Positions 13,261 through 24,290 are shown, counted from the stretch's first letter. The stretch is DNA of 64,000 nt from Protopterus annectens (GCF_019279795.1 NC_056743.1:632397993-632461992); one strand, 5' to 3'. Notes: generated by a model not told the origin, from the letters alone. Translations and numbers: made by a program.

Positions 13261-13690
13261 GGTGCCATATTGGGGCAGAGTATACAAACCAATACTAAAT
13301 TCTTCTAATTTTAATATTTAGACAATACTGAAATCTACAAAACCTATTGGCATTGCCTCTGGATGCTCAGCTAGCTTTTCTAAGCTTGTTAGTGCACAAG
13401 GCATTTGCTCTGTATTTACTGCTTTATAGGATATGGTTTTATGGATCATTCAATAGGGCAAAGTTGCATTCTGAGAGTTTGTTATTGTACAGGGTACTGC
13501 TAATAGCTGCTGTGCATCGCGGAACTCCAGGCAAACACTTCAAAGTTACAGCAGCGCAGAAAAAAAGAGAAAGCCAACTAATGGGCCCTCTGGCCAATCA
13601 AACAATAACAGTATATGTCTTAATGCATAAAAGTGAATTTGGCTTCCCTCTTTGTAATACCCCCATGTACCTACGCACATATGTCCACAC
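13261..13690. other. Non-coding stretch, nothing recognised
   Basis: A plus-strand frame opens at 13,347 and runs into the following (AC)n tracts. It has no family resemblance before the repeat, so I do not call a gene. Confidence 0.5.
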
Positions 13691-13759
13691 ACGCACAAAC
13701 ACATCCATTCAGCATCATTCATGCCACTACAGACATGCACAAAAATGTATATTCACACA

Positions 13760-13837
<78 letters not shown>

Positions 13838-13859
13838 CAGACACTCACACACACACAGA

Positions 13860-13938
<79 letters not shown>

Positions 13939-14010
13939 CCATTCAGCCTCACTCATGCTGCTACAGATATGCACAGACACGTATATGCACACATACATAT
14001 ACATGCACAC

Positions 14011-14066
<56 letters not shown>

Positions 14067-14110
14067 CCATTCGTCCTCATAATTCTTATACACATTCACA
14101 TAAATATAGC
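13690..14110. repeat. Compound (AC)n array with a repeated 60-bp spacer
   Basis: Three (AC)n tracts (13,754-13,835; 13,862-13,937; 14,015-14,065) alternate with a spacer beginning ACACATCCATTC and containing CTCATGCTGCTACAGATATG or a variant. The spacer occurs at about 13,700, 13,936 and 14,062. The arrangement is that of a minisatellite whose AC part has expanded in each unit. Confidence 0.85.
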
Positions 14111-14581
14111 TCTGCTATACTTATCACTAGTTATAATAAGAGCCACAGCTACTCCCATAGGAGTGAATGAGTGAATGCTGTCAAAAGATATAATTTAGTC
14201 TTTCCACCTACAAACAAAATAACTCTACAGAGTGATTCTTTCTGCAAAGTTGATATGGAGCCACAACCACTTCCAAGGAGGAACACACTGGTAACTGACA
14301 TTAGCCACTACCTCAGGCTACTGTATCAACATGCAGCTTCTTCAGAGCTAGATTTGTGAGTCTCTATGCTGAAGCCATTGTCAGGAGAAAAATTACAGTG
14401 GGAGAATAGTGTCTGTATTGGAAAATCTTTCTGCAATGAAGAAACCTTCTGGGTTGTCTTCAACATTGTAGTATGCATTTCTGAATCATGCGCAATATTC
14501 AGAAAAACACAAAGTACATTTCCCTTTTCCTTTTACTAATTTGCTTGTGCTGTCTGATTTTCTAGTTTTAACTGCCAACAG

Positions 14582-14583
<2 letters not shown>

Positions 14584-14639
<56 letters not shown>
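14584..14639. repeat. (AT)n microsatellite
   Basis: About 56 bp of perfect AT. Confidence 0.97.
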
Positions 14640-14642
<3 letters not shown>

Positions 14643-14818
14643 CTGAAAAATTCTTCCTTGTGCAGATAGTAAAAAAAGTGCTGTTGGGTTTTTGCATTGA
14701 TCATTTGTTTTATTGATCTGCAGTCTGGTTTGTTTTGATATGCAGGCTGTGAAAAATCATCATTGTGACTGAAACAAAATGGTGCCCTAGAAAAGCGTCC
14801 TGTCTTCCTATCATATCA

Positions 14819-14834
14819 CAAGTTATCAATAATA
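14819..14834 (+). repeat. Target-site duplication of PLE2, left
   Basis: The 16-mer CAAGTTATCAATAATA is repeated exactly at 19,366-19,381, immediately outside the right end of the Penelope-like insertion. Long variable target duplications are usual for this element class. Confidence 0.7.
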
Positions 14835-15490
14835 ACTATACAAAGATTGAATTCCAGCTGATGAACTCAATCTAGACAGACAAGCTTCCAAGTCAATTTA
14901 AGAGAATAAACCCAGTCCTCGATCTATGATGTCATATTTTCCTCTTTCAAAAGTTGAACAAAACCACTAAAGTCTTCCTTTTGGTTTTCAAAAGCTTTAT
15001 TTTTGAAGAACATCCAACATAGGTAGGTGAGTGCTGTGGCCAAAATCTGTCTTTGTTTCAGTTGTCTTGTAACAACTACTCCACAGACAGTCTGGCTATT
15101 TTTACTTTGTACAGCATCAGCACATTAGGAGGATGTATATACAAATATAAAAACTCTGTTTTCATTGGTTGACAAAGTTACATTCATTTATGCAGATATG
15201 GATACAAACTTTCTGTTCTAATTGGTTAACAGTGTTACATTCATTTTGTATAGAGATGGACCTATGGGAGGAGACTGGCCAGGTTATAACAAGTGATTTC
15301 ACAAGTAAGCTTTGACAGACCTACTTATAATCAAATGTGCACGTAAACTAACACTCAGTTGAAAAGTAATTAAATCAAGGTTTCTAAATTATGACCAAAC
15401 TTATATTAACATTAACCCAGTGAACGTTATCCAGGGTTGAATAACAGGACTGGACTATTTGGTGCCAGAATCTTAAACATCTTAAAAAAT
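14835..15490 (-). repeat. PLE2 left inverted arm (pseudo-LTR)
   Basis: About 655 bp, complementary to the right arm throughout with scattered substitutions and small indels. On the element strand it forms the 3' end. It contains no reading frame of note. Confidence 0.85.
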
Positions 15491-15849
15491 CTTAAAAAAT
15501 TATTAAACAGGTGTCATGCCTTCTCATGCCCTTTAATGCTTTGTCTGGTAGATGACCAGAGGATGTTCGGCGGAGGTCACTTGAATAACCATATCTCAAT
15601 TCAGGTAATGCTAGAGCTACTGTGGAGCATGTCAATAGTTTCCAGAAATGTATGTAAATGGGGTAAAAACCCAGGGGAGTAAACGCAAGATATGCCAAGA
15701 GTGGAATAAGCAAAACATTAACCTTTAGACAGTGAGCATAAATAGCAGCAGTGGATTAGAGAAAACATTTGCATTAGGAATGTAGTCACTGTTAGTAGTA
15801 AGCATGATGATGCAGTTTCCTTAGGTTCAATACATTGTTTGTTGAGATT

Positions 15850-17400
15850 ATGGTGTTGAGCCTGGTGGCCTGCCTGCATTAAGCTGGATCGGCCATTCCA
15901 GCTCCCTTTTTTCCAGAATATCATTGGTGGAGCCTCACAGTGTTCCCTTTTCGACCATAACCATGATATGGAACCTGAAGGAATTATGCCCAGACTTGTC
16001 ATTGATGTGCCTTGCAAATGCGTTCTTGCATTTGCTGTATTTTATGTCATGTAGGTGCCGCGCAATCCTTGTTTTCAGCTTGTTCAAAGTTTTGCCTATA
16101 TAAAATGTGGTAGATTTTGAACATTCTGCTCTGTAAACTAGACACACTATCGCAGTTCCCTCTGTGTTTGCTGAAAAAGGATTTATTTGTATTTGGACAA
16201 CTGAACTCATCTGCATTGCTCAGCAACTTACATTAGCCACACTTCTGTTTTCCACATGAGTAGGTCCCAGGTCTGTTCTGAGGAAGTAGGTCCCATTCCC
16301 TGCTTGTCATCTCCAGGAAATGTCTCAGATTCCTGTTTCTCCTGATACTGAACGTTGACATATTGGGGAGGAATGAGATAATTGCAGGGTTGTGTCTGAT
16401 AATATTCCAGTTGTCCCTAAAAATGCCTCTAAGGGTTTGGAAATCCATGAAGTATATGAGCACCATTGAGAGCTACTTACAGTCCTTCTTATGTTGCCTT
16501 GATCTTCTTTCTCCAAGTGCCATGTAGCCCAAGTTGTTTTGTTTGTCTTCTATAATGGGGTCGAAGATCGAACGAATGAACCTTTCACTGTATCCTCTTT
16601 CCAAAATGTCCTCAATAGTTTAATGATGTTGGCCATGAAATCTCTCAGGTTCTTGGACACTCAAGCAATCCAGAGCCCCTGTGACTTAAGAACATTTCTT
16701 TTGGTCTGAAAGGGGTGCATGTTAGCCCGGTGGAGGAGAAGATTCACCCTTGTGGGTTTTTGGAATAGATTGTTGGTGATAAGATCTGAGTTGCACTCCT
16801 TCTAAATCATTAGATCTAAAAACATTATGTTTTCCTTGTTATAGCTGTTGGTTAATTTTAAAAAGCTCATGGAATTCCCTAGGTGATTAAAAATTCCCTT
16901 AACCTTTCCTCTGAGCTCTCCCAGATGATAAAAATGTCATTGATAAAACAATAGTAACAAGCCACCTCCTTACTCTTTTTCCAATTTACCTAAGGCCATG
17001 TTGGCCAGGCTTGGTGCCATCACTGCCCCCACTGTGATACCTTTTTTCTGCCTGAAGTAATTCCTACTGAAGCAGAAAAAGTTTCTATTCAAGAGGATAC
17101 TGAGTAGTCTGCAAATTAACTCAGCCTTGTATCTGTGGTTCAAGCACTTGGTGTTGATCACTTCCAACACAGCTTCAATGCAGTATTAGTGGGGGAGCAT
17201 GGCATAGATGGTCACTAAGATGGTGTTTTTGCTGACTTTTAGGTCCCTGATCTTCCTCAGTAAGTTGCTTGGGTTAAGCACAAAGGAGGGGTACTTCTCC
17301 ACTAATGACTTATTTTGTACATCCAAGTAGATGGATATAGCGTCGGTGATACTACCCCCACTCACTATGACTGGGTGGGATGGGGAGTCCATCATATTCT
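15850..17400 (-). pseudogene. PLE2 reverse transcriptase / GIY-YIG endonuclease, decayed
   Basis: Minus-strand pieces in order: VIVSGGSITDAISIYLDVQ (17,320-17,395); CFSRNYFRQKKGITVGAVMA (about 17,010-17,080), the palm segment that precedes the active site; a FIND tetrapeptide at 16,936-16,947 where YxDD is expected, followed by IFIIW; SIRRNRNLRHFL and a CGKQKCG cysteine motif (16,233-16,466), the linker before the nuclease; and CLVYRAEC..FYIGKT with TRIARHL (about 16,050-16,150), the GIY-YIG core. The Asp-to-Asn change in the active site plus several frameshifts show it is inactive. It is more decayed than PLE1 and from a different lineage, judging by low identity of corresponding blocks. Confidence 0.8.
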
Positions 17401-17439
17401 TATGAGGCTTGGGAATGCCAAAGAAGTTGGGAACCTTGG

Positions 17440-17977
17440 ATGTTTAAATTTTTAAGATGTTTAAAATTCTGGCACCAATTAGACCAGTCCTATTATTCAA
17501 CCCAGTATAATGTTATCTGAGTTATGTTAATATAACTTTGGTCATAATTTAGAAACCTCAGTTTGATTACTTTTCAACTGAGTGTTAGTTTACATGCACA
17601 TTTGATTAATAGTTAGGTCTGACAAAGCTTACTTATGAAAGTGCTGGTTATAACACAGCCAGTCTCCTCCCATAGGTGTATCTCTATACAAAATGAATCT
17701 AACACTGTTAACCAATGAGAATAAAGAGCTCTCATCCATATATGCATAAATGAATGTTACTCTGTCAGCCAATGAAAGTACAGTTTTTATATCTGTAGTT
17801 ACGTATTACTAATGTGCTGATGCTGTACAAAGTATAAATAACCCGACTGTCTGTAGAGTAGTTGTTATAAGACAACTGAAATAAAACAAAGTGAGATTTT
17901 CGCCACAGCGCTCACCTACCTATGTTTGATGTTCTTCAAAAACAAAGCTTTTGAAAACCAAAAGGAAGACTTTAGTG
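17440..17977 (+). repeat. PLE2 right inverted arm, proximal part
   Basis: Reverse complement of most of the left arm. It ends at CTTTAGTG, where a hAT-like element has inserted; the arm resumes at 19,138. Confidence 0.85.
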
Positions 17978-19137
17978 TAGAGTTGCCACCTTTTAAGCGG
18001 GCCAAAGTGGGACATGGGGTTGTGGCCAATCTGCACTGGCCACATCCTCTATCATGATGTCACCACATGAGCGATGAAGGAGATGCTGCTATCGGTATGA
18101 GTCCGACAGATGGCTGCTGGAGTGGCTAGCTAGCTGGCTAGCTGGCTGCTGGAGTGGCTGGTTGGTTGACTGCTGGAGTGGCTAGCTGGCTGACTGCTGG
18201 AGTGGCTAGCTGACTGGCTGGCTGCTGCTGGAGTGGCTAGCTGGTTGGTGGGAGTAGCAGCTGGATGGATGAATGACTGGATGGATGGCTTGATGGATGG
18301 ATGGCTGAATGAATGGAGCCTGGCTGGATGGATGGGTGGCTGCATGAATGGATAGTTGGCTGCATGAATGAATGGATGGATGGCTGAATGAATGGCTGGC
18401 TGGATGGCTGGCTGCATGAATGGATGGCTGGCTGCATGAATGGATGGATGGCTGTCTTGCTGGATGAATGAATAGCTGGCTGGCTGGCTGGTTGGATGAA
18501 TGGATGGAGGGCTGCTTCGATGAATGGATGGATGGATGGATGGATGGCTAGATGAATGGATGGCTGGCTAGCTGGTTTGATGAATGGGTGGCTGGCTGGC
18601 TGGTTGGATGAATGGCTGGCTGGCTGGCTGGCTGGCTGGATGAATGGATGGCTGACCGGCTGGATGAATGGATGGATGCCTGGCTGGCTGGCTGGCTGGC
18701 TGGCTGGTTGGTTGCCTGGCTGGCTGGCTGACTGGATGAACGGATGGATTGCTGGCTCATTAGAAAAAAAAAGCAAAAACAAATCTCGGTCATGTTTTAA
18801 GCATTTGTAGAAGCGCTTAAAACAAAGTGTTCCTACAACCGCAATCTTTGCAGGACTCTTCCTGCCCCAATCCCCACCCCTTTCATAAATTGCAGCCAAT
18901 TGCTGCACGAATTAAAGCACCCAGACATAACAGGCAAAAGCTTTGCCTGCAGGTGCAGGTTGGTGATGTCACTGAATTGCCGTGGAAAAGCTGGAAGTAA
19001 TTGTGGCTTTTCCATGGCAATACAGTCCGACTGAAAAGTGGAACTTTTCAAGTCCCACTACTTTGTACAGCAGGCAATGGGATGAGGCAGCTCAACCTGT
19101 GAGTGTCCCACTCACAGTGGGATGGGTGGCAACCTTA
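17978..19137. mobile_element. hAT-like non-autonomous DNA transposon inside the PLE2 arm
   Basis: The 1160-bp insert is bounded by exact 8-bp direct repeats CTTTAGTG (17,970-17,977 and 19,138-19,145). The uninterrupted left arm of PLE2 contains this octamer once, so it is a true target duplication. The ends are TAGAGTTGCCACC and, on the other strand, TAAGGTTGCCACC, a 13-bp inverted repeat with two mismatches. An 8-bp duplication with short T/CAG-type ends is typical of hAT elements. No transposase is present. The middle is a large GGCT/GGAT tandem repeat. Family assignment is inference from duplication length and ends. Confidence 0.75.
18105..18765. repeat. GGCT/GGAT/GAAT tetranucleotide-rich tandem repeat
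   Basis: About 650 bp built from TGGCTGGC, TGGATGAATGGA and related words, beginning with a CTGCTGGAGTGGCTAG sub-repeat near 18,110-18,240. All frames through it read as Gln/Ser/His/Pro or Trp/Leu repeats and are not genes. It fills the centre of the hAT-like insert. Confidence 0.9.
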
Positions 19138-19283
19138 CTTTAGTGGGTTTATTCAACTTTTGAAATAGGAAAATATATGATCATAGATCGATGACTGGGT
19201 TTATTCTCTTAAATTGACTTGAAAGCTTGTCTGGCTAGATTGAGTTTATCAGCTGGAATTCAATCTTTGTATAGTTATTTTTT
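19138..19283 (+). repeat. PLE2 right inverted arm, distal part
   Basis: Resumes the complement of the left arm (GGGTTTATTCTCTTAAATTG, TTCAATCTTTGTATAGTTAT) directly after the hAT insertion. The 19,284-19,365 remainder has no partner on the left, and the right copy of the 16-bp duplication follows at 19,366. Confidence 0.85.
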
Positions 19284-19706
19284 AAATTAATTTCACCTTT
19301 GCAATTCAAGCTTGGAGAAGCTTTGGGTAGAGTCTCTCAACTTGAGAATCCTCAGTGCTTATTTTCAAGTTATCAATAATAAAAAAAAATATTCAATATG
19401 ACAAGCTTTTACAAGTGAAATTTTTCCATTCACAAAACAATGCTGCCATGGCTATTGTAGGGAACTGTATGCTCTAACATCCTCTAACTTATATAGCCAA
19501 AATTTCATGACAGTCAATAATGAATAAAATAAATGACAAAACATCACCTTAAAAAAACTGATCTCAGTGAGTTTGTTACTGATAAGTAGTGATAAAGTCT
19601 TTCATTTAATTTTCCAGTTGTATGTGTGCAGGCAACATGCAAAAGGCAGTAATGAATGAAAACTGACAGAACTGTAATGGCAAAATTGAGATACCGTATC
19701 TGGCTG

Positions 19707-19708
<2 letters not shown>

Positions 19709-19776
<68 letters not shown>
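19709..19776. repeat. (AC)n microsatellite
   Basis: 68 bp of perfect AC. Confidence 0.97.
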
Positions 19777-19778
<2 letters not shown>

Positions 19779-19849
19779 ATGTAACAAGGAATCCTGAGTT
19801 GGATATTATCAGGGGTTCTTCATTACAGTTTACAACTATAATTCTAGAT

Positions 19850-21240
19850 TGACATTATTTTATTTATTTTATTTTTATTTTACATTTGATGACTGGGCTA
19901 GTCTAACCTGATATGTGTCCATTTTCAGTAGATGCCCGGGGAGATAAGCTCCGATGAAACAATAACAAAATCTTATATACAAAATGAATGTAAACAATGC
20001 ACAATGTGGGTACATTACAGAGAATAATCAAAGAGGTCAGAAGTTCATAACATAGTGCAAATTATGCAGGTATAAGTAGTACAATACAAATGCAGTTTCA
20101 ATACATAATATATGAAAAAGAAGGCAGCTGATTATATACAATTTTTTAGTACAAAAGTAGTCATATTAATGAGATTCAAGAAGATGTAAGTAATAGTATC
20201 TAGAAGGACAAGGTTTGTTGTTCTTAAGAAAAGGATCTTGATAACTGAGAAGAGGAGGGTAGGCTGAACAAGTAAGAAGAGCTAGTCGATCAGTCAGGTT
20301 TAGTTCAGGGGCATAACCAGTGTGTTTTGAGGAAAAGTTTCAATTTGATTTTGAAAAGTGATATAGAGGGAAGTGAGGAAAGTTCGCTGGGAAGAAGGTT
20401 CCAGGATTTTCCAACAGTATTAGAGAAGAGAGAGTCCCCAGCCCTGTTGTTTGATTTACAAATATTGACAAGAAGTTTATGTGATGATCGTAAGGTCTTC
20501 AGATTGTTTTAGGGGATGATGAGGGTAGATAGTATTGGGGTATTCATAGGTTGGTAAAGGGTTTTATGGACAATGGTCAGTTGGTGAAAGTTAAGCTGAT
20601 TTTGTAATTCAAGCCATCCTAGCTGTTTTAAATTGTAACAGTGGTGGGTTCTGAATGTGTTGCCTGTAGCAAATCTGGCTATGTTATTGTAGGAGTTTTC
20701 CATTTTATTAAGGTTGTTTTTAGATAGATTAGTATATATGGGTGAGGCATAGAGGAGAGGAGAGATTAGATGGGTGTGAGCAATAGTTATTCGAGCTGCA
20801 GGAGAGAGGAAGGGTTTGATCCTGTAGAGAGAGCCTAATTTTCTATTAACAGTTTTTATAGTATTGTTGATATGGGTGTCAAAGTTAAGGTTGTTATCTA
20901 TGGTGATACCTAATAGTTTGGTAGTTGGATCTGGGGATATGAGAGTACCATTATTGGATGTGACTGTAAAATCTATAGGGGGGGATTTACAAGTAGGAGT
21001 AAAAAGGAGGAGCTTAGTTTTTTTAGGGTTCAGAAGGAGACAGCGCTGTGTAAACCATTATTCAACTGTTTTAAACACCTTTTGGGTAAGGGAGTGAAGT
21101 TCAGATATTGATGTGGCTGAGCATATAAGTGTGGAATTGTCTGCCTATTGTATGCATGTAGCTTGGGGGATTGCTAGGTGAAGGTCATTGATAAATATAG
21201 AAAACAGGAGAGGTCCTAATATGGACCCTTGAGAGATACA
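19850..21240 (-). pseudogene. 5'-truncated L2-like LINE, reverse transcriptase C-terminal half
   Basis: On the minus strand the order is GPLLFSIFINDLHLAI (about 21,175-21,225); an active site reading stop-ADN at 21,131-21,150 in place of YADD; WFTQRCLLLNPKKTKLLLF (about 21,000-21,060); LISPDPTTKLLGITIDNNL (about 20,890-20,950); HCYNLKQLGWLELQNQLNF (20,590-20,650); and NTVGKSWNLLPSELSSL..FKIKLKLFLK (20,327-20,420). These are the expected blocks of the end of a LINE ORF2. A 3' UTR follows and ends in an A-rich tail at 19,850-19,890. Two stops in the active-site region make it dead. A related 3' end lies at 9.85 kb. Confidence 0.8.
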
Positions 21241-21599
21241 CTATACAGCTACATATAACAGTAATATACAACCGTACTACAGAAACAATCTCACCTAGGA
21301 TTTTGGCTTGATCGCCCTCTAAACTTTCATTTTCACATTTCCAGAGTAAGATAAAAAAGGAACTCCCTCCTCTTTGGAGCCAAAAAAATCTCCCTGTTTC
21401 TGGCTCAGCCAGCCAAAGCAGCCACTGGCAAAGAAAACTAGTCAACTAGAATATGTACTACCAATTTTCTCATCTGCTTCCAAGAAAAACAACACCATAC
21501 TCCAGACAATCTCCAAAGGCATCGGCTGATTCCTTACAAACCCATCTGTATCACCCTAGAAAAAGGCAAATGGTTACCCAAAAAACAAAGCTCTAACCT

Positions 21600-22350
21600 A
21601 TTGTACATGGAATTTTGACTGACACACACTTGCTATTAATGTAAAAAAAAAAAAAAAGAAAATGAAAATGATCTCATTTACCTCAGAACTATTCGACCAT
21701 AAAAATAATTTCTCAATAACTTCTTTCAATAGTGCTAATATAGAACTAGTCAACCAAGCCAAGTTTATGAGGGTCAGTATTGTTGACAACCTGAAATTCG
21801 ACCACCAGACAAAATATGTAATAAAACCCATCAAAAACTCTATGCCCTCTTCAGGATCAAAGATTACCTCACAGATAACGGCTGAAAAAAACATTAATCT
21901 CTTTCACCATCCCAACATGCTTGTACATATTGCCTATACTGCTCAGCCTACAGCCTTCTCAACTTTGCTTAATAAACAACTGCTACATTAAAGTAGCTAA
22001 CCAACCACCACTACAGGTCTCACCACTGCCATGCTCTTAATCAATTTCAAAGGTTAGAACTAAAACACGACCTAATATGCTCACAATGTATTACTACCCA
22101 TAAACTCATTTATCACCAGGTAAATGGCCTAACCTAAACAATATTCTCCAGCTCCTGCCAGATCACTGTGGTCCGCTGATAAAGTAATACTGACTGTAAC
22201 CAAGTCAAATAACAATGCAAAAGTCTCTTCCCTCTCTTCCTATGTCTCTAAATTATGGAATTTCTTAACTCTCTCACTCTTAGACTAATAAAAAATAGTA
22301 CCACCTCCAAAGTACAAGTAAAGTACTATGTAATGGATACATGGCTATGA
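21600..22350 (+). pseudogene. LINE ORF2 C-terminal remnant, plus strand
   Basis: The reading from 21,662 gives KFMRVSIVDNLKFDHQTK, a block found just after the LINE active site. Downstream, with frameshifts, come LKHDLICSQCITTHKL-like (about 22,060-22,110) and SLSSYVSKLWNFLTLSL..FKVQVKYYV (about 22,225-22,330), the LWN..L...FK closing motif of LINE ORF2 proteins. The head-to-head junction with the previous LINE lies somewhere between 21,240 and 21,600. The clade is not certain; it is L2- or CR1-like. Confidence 0.65.
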
Positions 22351-22589
22351 TCATGTTCCTCTCCTGGATAACCATAACCTTTAACTACATTCCTCCCTTT
22401 TTCTCCTAACAAGTAACTCATCTATCCTTCTATGTATTACTCATGTCTTTCTACTTTCCTCTGTAAATCTTCTAAATATCACTACTTTAAAAAAAATCTA
22501 ATTTCTCCTCCCCTTTCTCTTTTCTATTCTTTCCTTGTTTTTACCTTAATCTTCTGTAATGGACTGCTCCTTGATTTTTGAATGCATAC

Positions 22590-22885
22590 AGTCTGATAAT
22601 GCTTCAGTTTTAATAGAGCTGATCATTGAAATTGCTACACCCAGTGATTACAGTGTCTTGCATACAGAGAGACACAAAGTCATAAAATACCAGGATGTGC
22701 GGGCAGAAATGAGGGCAATGTAGAAGGATACCCAGACAATTCCAATAGTAGTAGGAGCAATGGGTTTCATAAAGAAGAATTTACAGTCATATTTAGATAT
22801 GTTACCATTACGTGTAACTCTGTATAAATTGCAGAAGGAGTCAATTCTGACACATTGCGGGTGCTACAAAGAGCACTTTTGGCTA
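22590..22885 (+). pseudogene. Non-LTR retroelement C-terminal tail of a third type
   Basis: One frame reads IEIATPSDYSVLHTERHKVI, then KYQDVRAEMRAM, a single stop in place of a Trp, then IPIVVGAMGFIKKNLQSYL and LQKESILTHC. This KYQD..(E)..IPIVVGA.G motif set is familiar from the C-terminus of certain non-LTR reverse-transcriptase polyproteins and is unlike the CR1 or L2 tails elsewhere in the window. Only about 95 residues remain and no reverse transcriptase core was found upstream. The element name is not assigned. Confidence 0.65.
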
Positions 22886-23898
22886 ACATTAAAGACTGAA
22901 ATGATACTAATTTCGTGAACTTTAATCAAACTTTGACTTAGGAATGTGGTCCATTCCTGTCATGGTATTAGAAATCCAAAAGTCTTTGAGAAATTATAAA
23001 ATATAAGGTAGAGTTGTAGTTATTTCACTCTTATCTATATGTATACTCTACTGGCTACTACATGCTTTGTCATGTATTATAATATTGTCGTATTTTAATG
23101 TTTTTCTCTTTTCTTTTTGCATTTGCTATTATAACAATGTCATGGTTACCTCATGTGTACTGTGCTTCTTGTTTGTTTTGTTTTATTGAGAAAGATTCCA
23201 TTACTTTGAAAGTGACAGAGGTAGGAAATGGCCTACAGATCTTATTCTTTGTGCAGGTAGAATTAATACAGATAGAGAGTAGGAAAATGATCTTTCCAAA
23301 TGTGTCTGTAATGTTTTGCTTTGCATTTTGTAATTAGGTGGAAAAAATACTCAATATTTCAAAATAAGCCCTAAAACATACACATTTAGCATTGCAATAC
23401 TAAACATAAGACTGGGACAGTGATTTTACAAGGAGAAAATGCTTTGGAATTTGCTGGGAGAAAGGTTTGTCTTTAACATTAATGGATAGATTTTCTTTTT
23501 AGTGGCACATCATTTTGAACATTTATGTTTTTGCATAATGATTTCCCTAGGTCCTTCATGATTTGTAAACTGACAGCACAAACAGTTGAACCACAGTGAC
23601 CAAAGGCAACTTCAGGTCAATAAATAAATAAGCCAGATAAAGCAAACCCCATAATACTTTTCATTAATATGTATGTAGTTTCATCCTCCCATACAAAGGG
23701 GACTACTGAAAAAAATAATAATTTCACATCATGGTAATTAAATAGAACTTACATTTTCTCAGATAACCAGTTACATTCAGTAAAATCAATTCAGTAAAAC
23801 AAATGCTTAACTGAAAGAAACATGTACATAGTTTTAATATAACAAACCTACTATATAAAATGGGTCTATATTAGATCACTGGATGCTTAGGTAAGCGA
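22886..23898. other. Non-coding stretch, nothing recognised
   Basis: AT-rich DNA with no gene, terminal repeat or tandem structure that I could support. Confidence 0.5.
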
Positions 23899-23899
23899 A

Positions 23900-24290
23900 C
23901 GGTAATTAATCAACCCCGTGTAAGTGAAAGCTTACAAAACCGAACTGTCAGAACAGCGTTTTTTTCCAAGGGAAAAAAAAAAATCGCTGTTCCAACAAAA
24001 AAAAAGAAAGCACATTAAAACATGTAAGGGGGCTTCGCCCCCCCAAGGCCCCCAATGTTGGGGGCTGTGCCCCCCACATACCCCTACTTATATATACCAA
24101 CTCCGAGACTGCACTACAGTGCCAAAAATGGCAAAGTACCAAAGCAGCCAAGTGAATTCTTTCCCAGGGAAAGAATTCGCTTACATGCCGCTTCGATATT
24201 TTGCAGTTTCGGTTTTGTCAGTTCGACCAAGATGCATTCGAAAACATGCGTGTTCGGTCTGCCGATAGGAACCCATATAAAACATGTGTG
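23900..24290 (+). mobile_element. Palindromic GC-core element, copy 1
   Basis: The left side has AAAACCGAACTGTCAGAACA and the right side TTCGGTTTTGTCAGTTCGA, giving an imperfect inverted repeat. The centre has GC-rich hairpins (GGGGGCTTCGCCCCCC near 24,028; CCCCCAATGTTGGGGG near 24,050). The downstream block TATATACCAACTCCGAGA..CACTACAGTG..ATGGCAAAGT recurs as TAAATATACCAACTCCAAGA..CACTACAGTG..ATGGTAAAGT at 51.9 and 59.7 kb. No coding capacity; read as a non-autonomous fold-back DNA element. Confidence 0.65.

Larger units (their letters stand above)
14835..19365 (-). mobile_element. Penelope-like element PLE2 with inverted terminal arms
   Basis: The element lies on the minus strand between exact 16-bp direct repeats. 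Its left arm (14,835-15,490) is the reverse complement of its right arm (17,440-17,977 plus 19,138-19,283). Shared words include TGGTGCCAGAAT, CAACTGAGTGTTAGTTTAC, AACCAATGA, GTGCTGATGCTGTACAAAGT, CTCACCTACCTATGTT and AAAACCAAAAGGAAGAC. The right arm is split by a hAT-like element. Between the arms lies the reverse transcriptase / GIY-YIG remnant. Penelope-like elements are known to carry pseudo-LTRs in direct or inverted order; the fold-back form here is seen directly. About 80 bp beyond the right arm (19,284-19,365) has no partner on the left. Confidence 0.85.

Noticed and set aside
13633..14174. Long Thr/His- and Val/Cys-coding frames on both strands
   Set aside because: They are produced by (AC)n/(GT)n microsatellites, which stay open in several frames; the non-repeat ends match no family.
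14850..14875. CTGATGA word in the PLE2 left arm as a hammerhead ribozyme core
   Set aside because: The required GAAA and flanking stems could not be placed at suitable distance on the same strand.
18130..18908. A frame of 223 codons rich in Gln, Ser, His, Pro and Ile on the minus strand
   Set aside because: It is a translation of the GGCT/GGAT tandem repeat inside the hAT-like element; the opposite strand is open as well.
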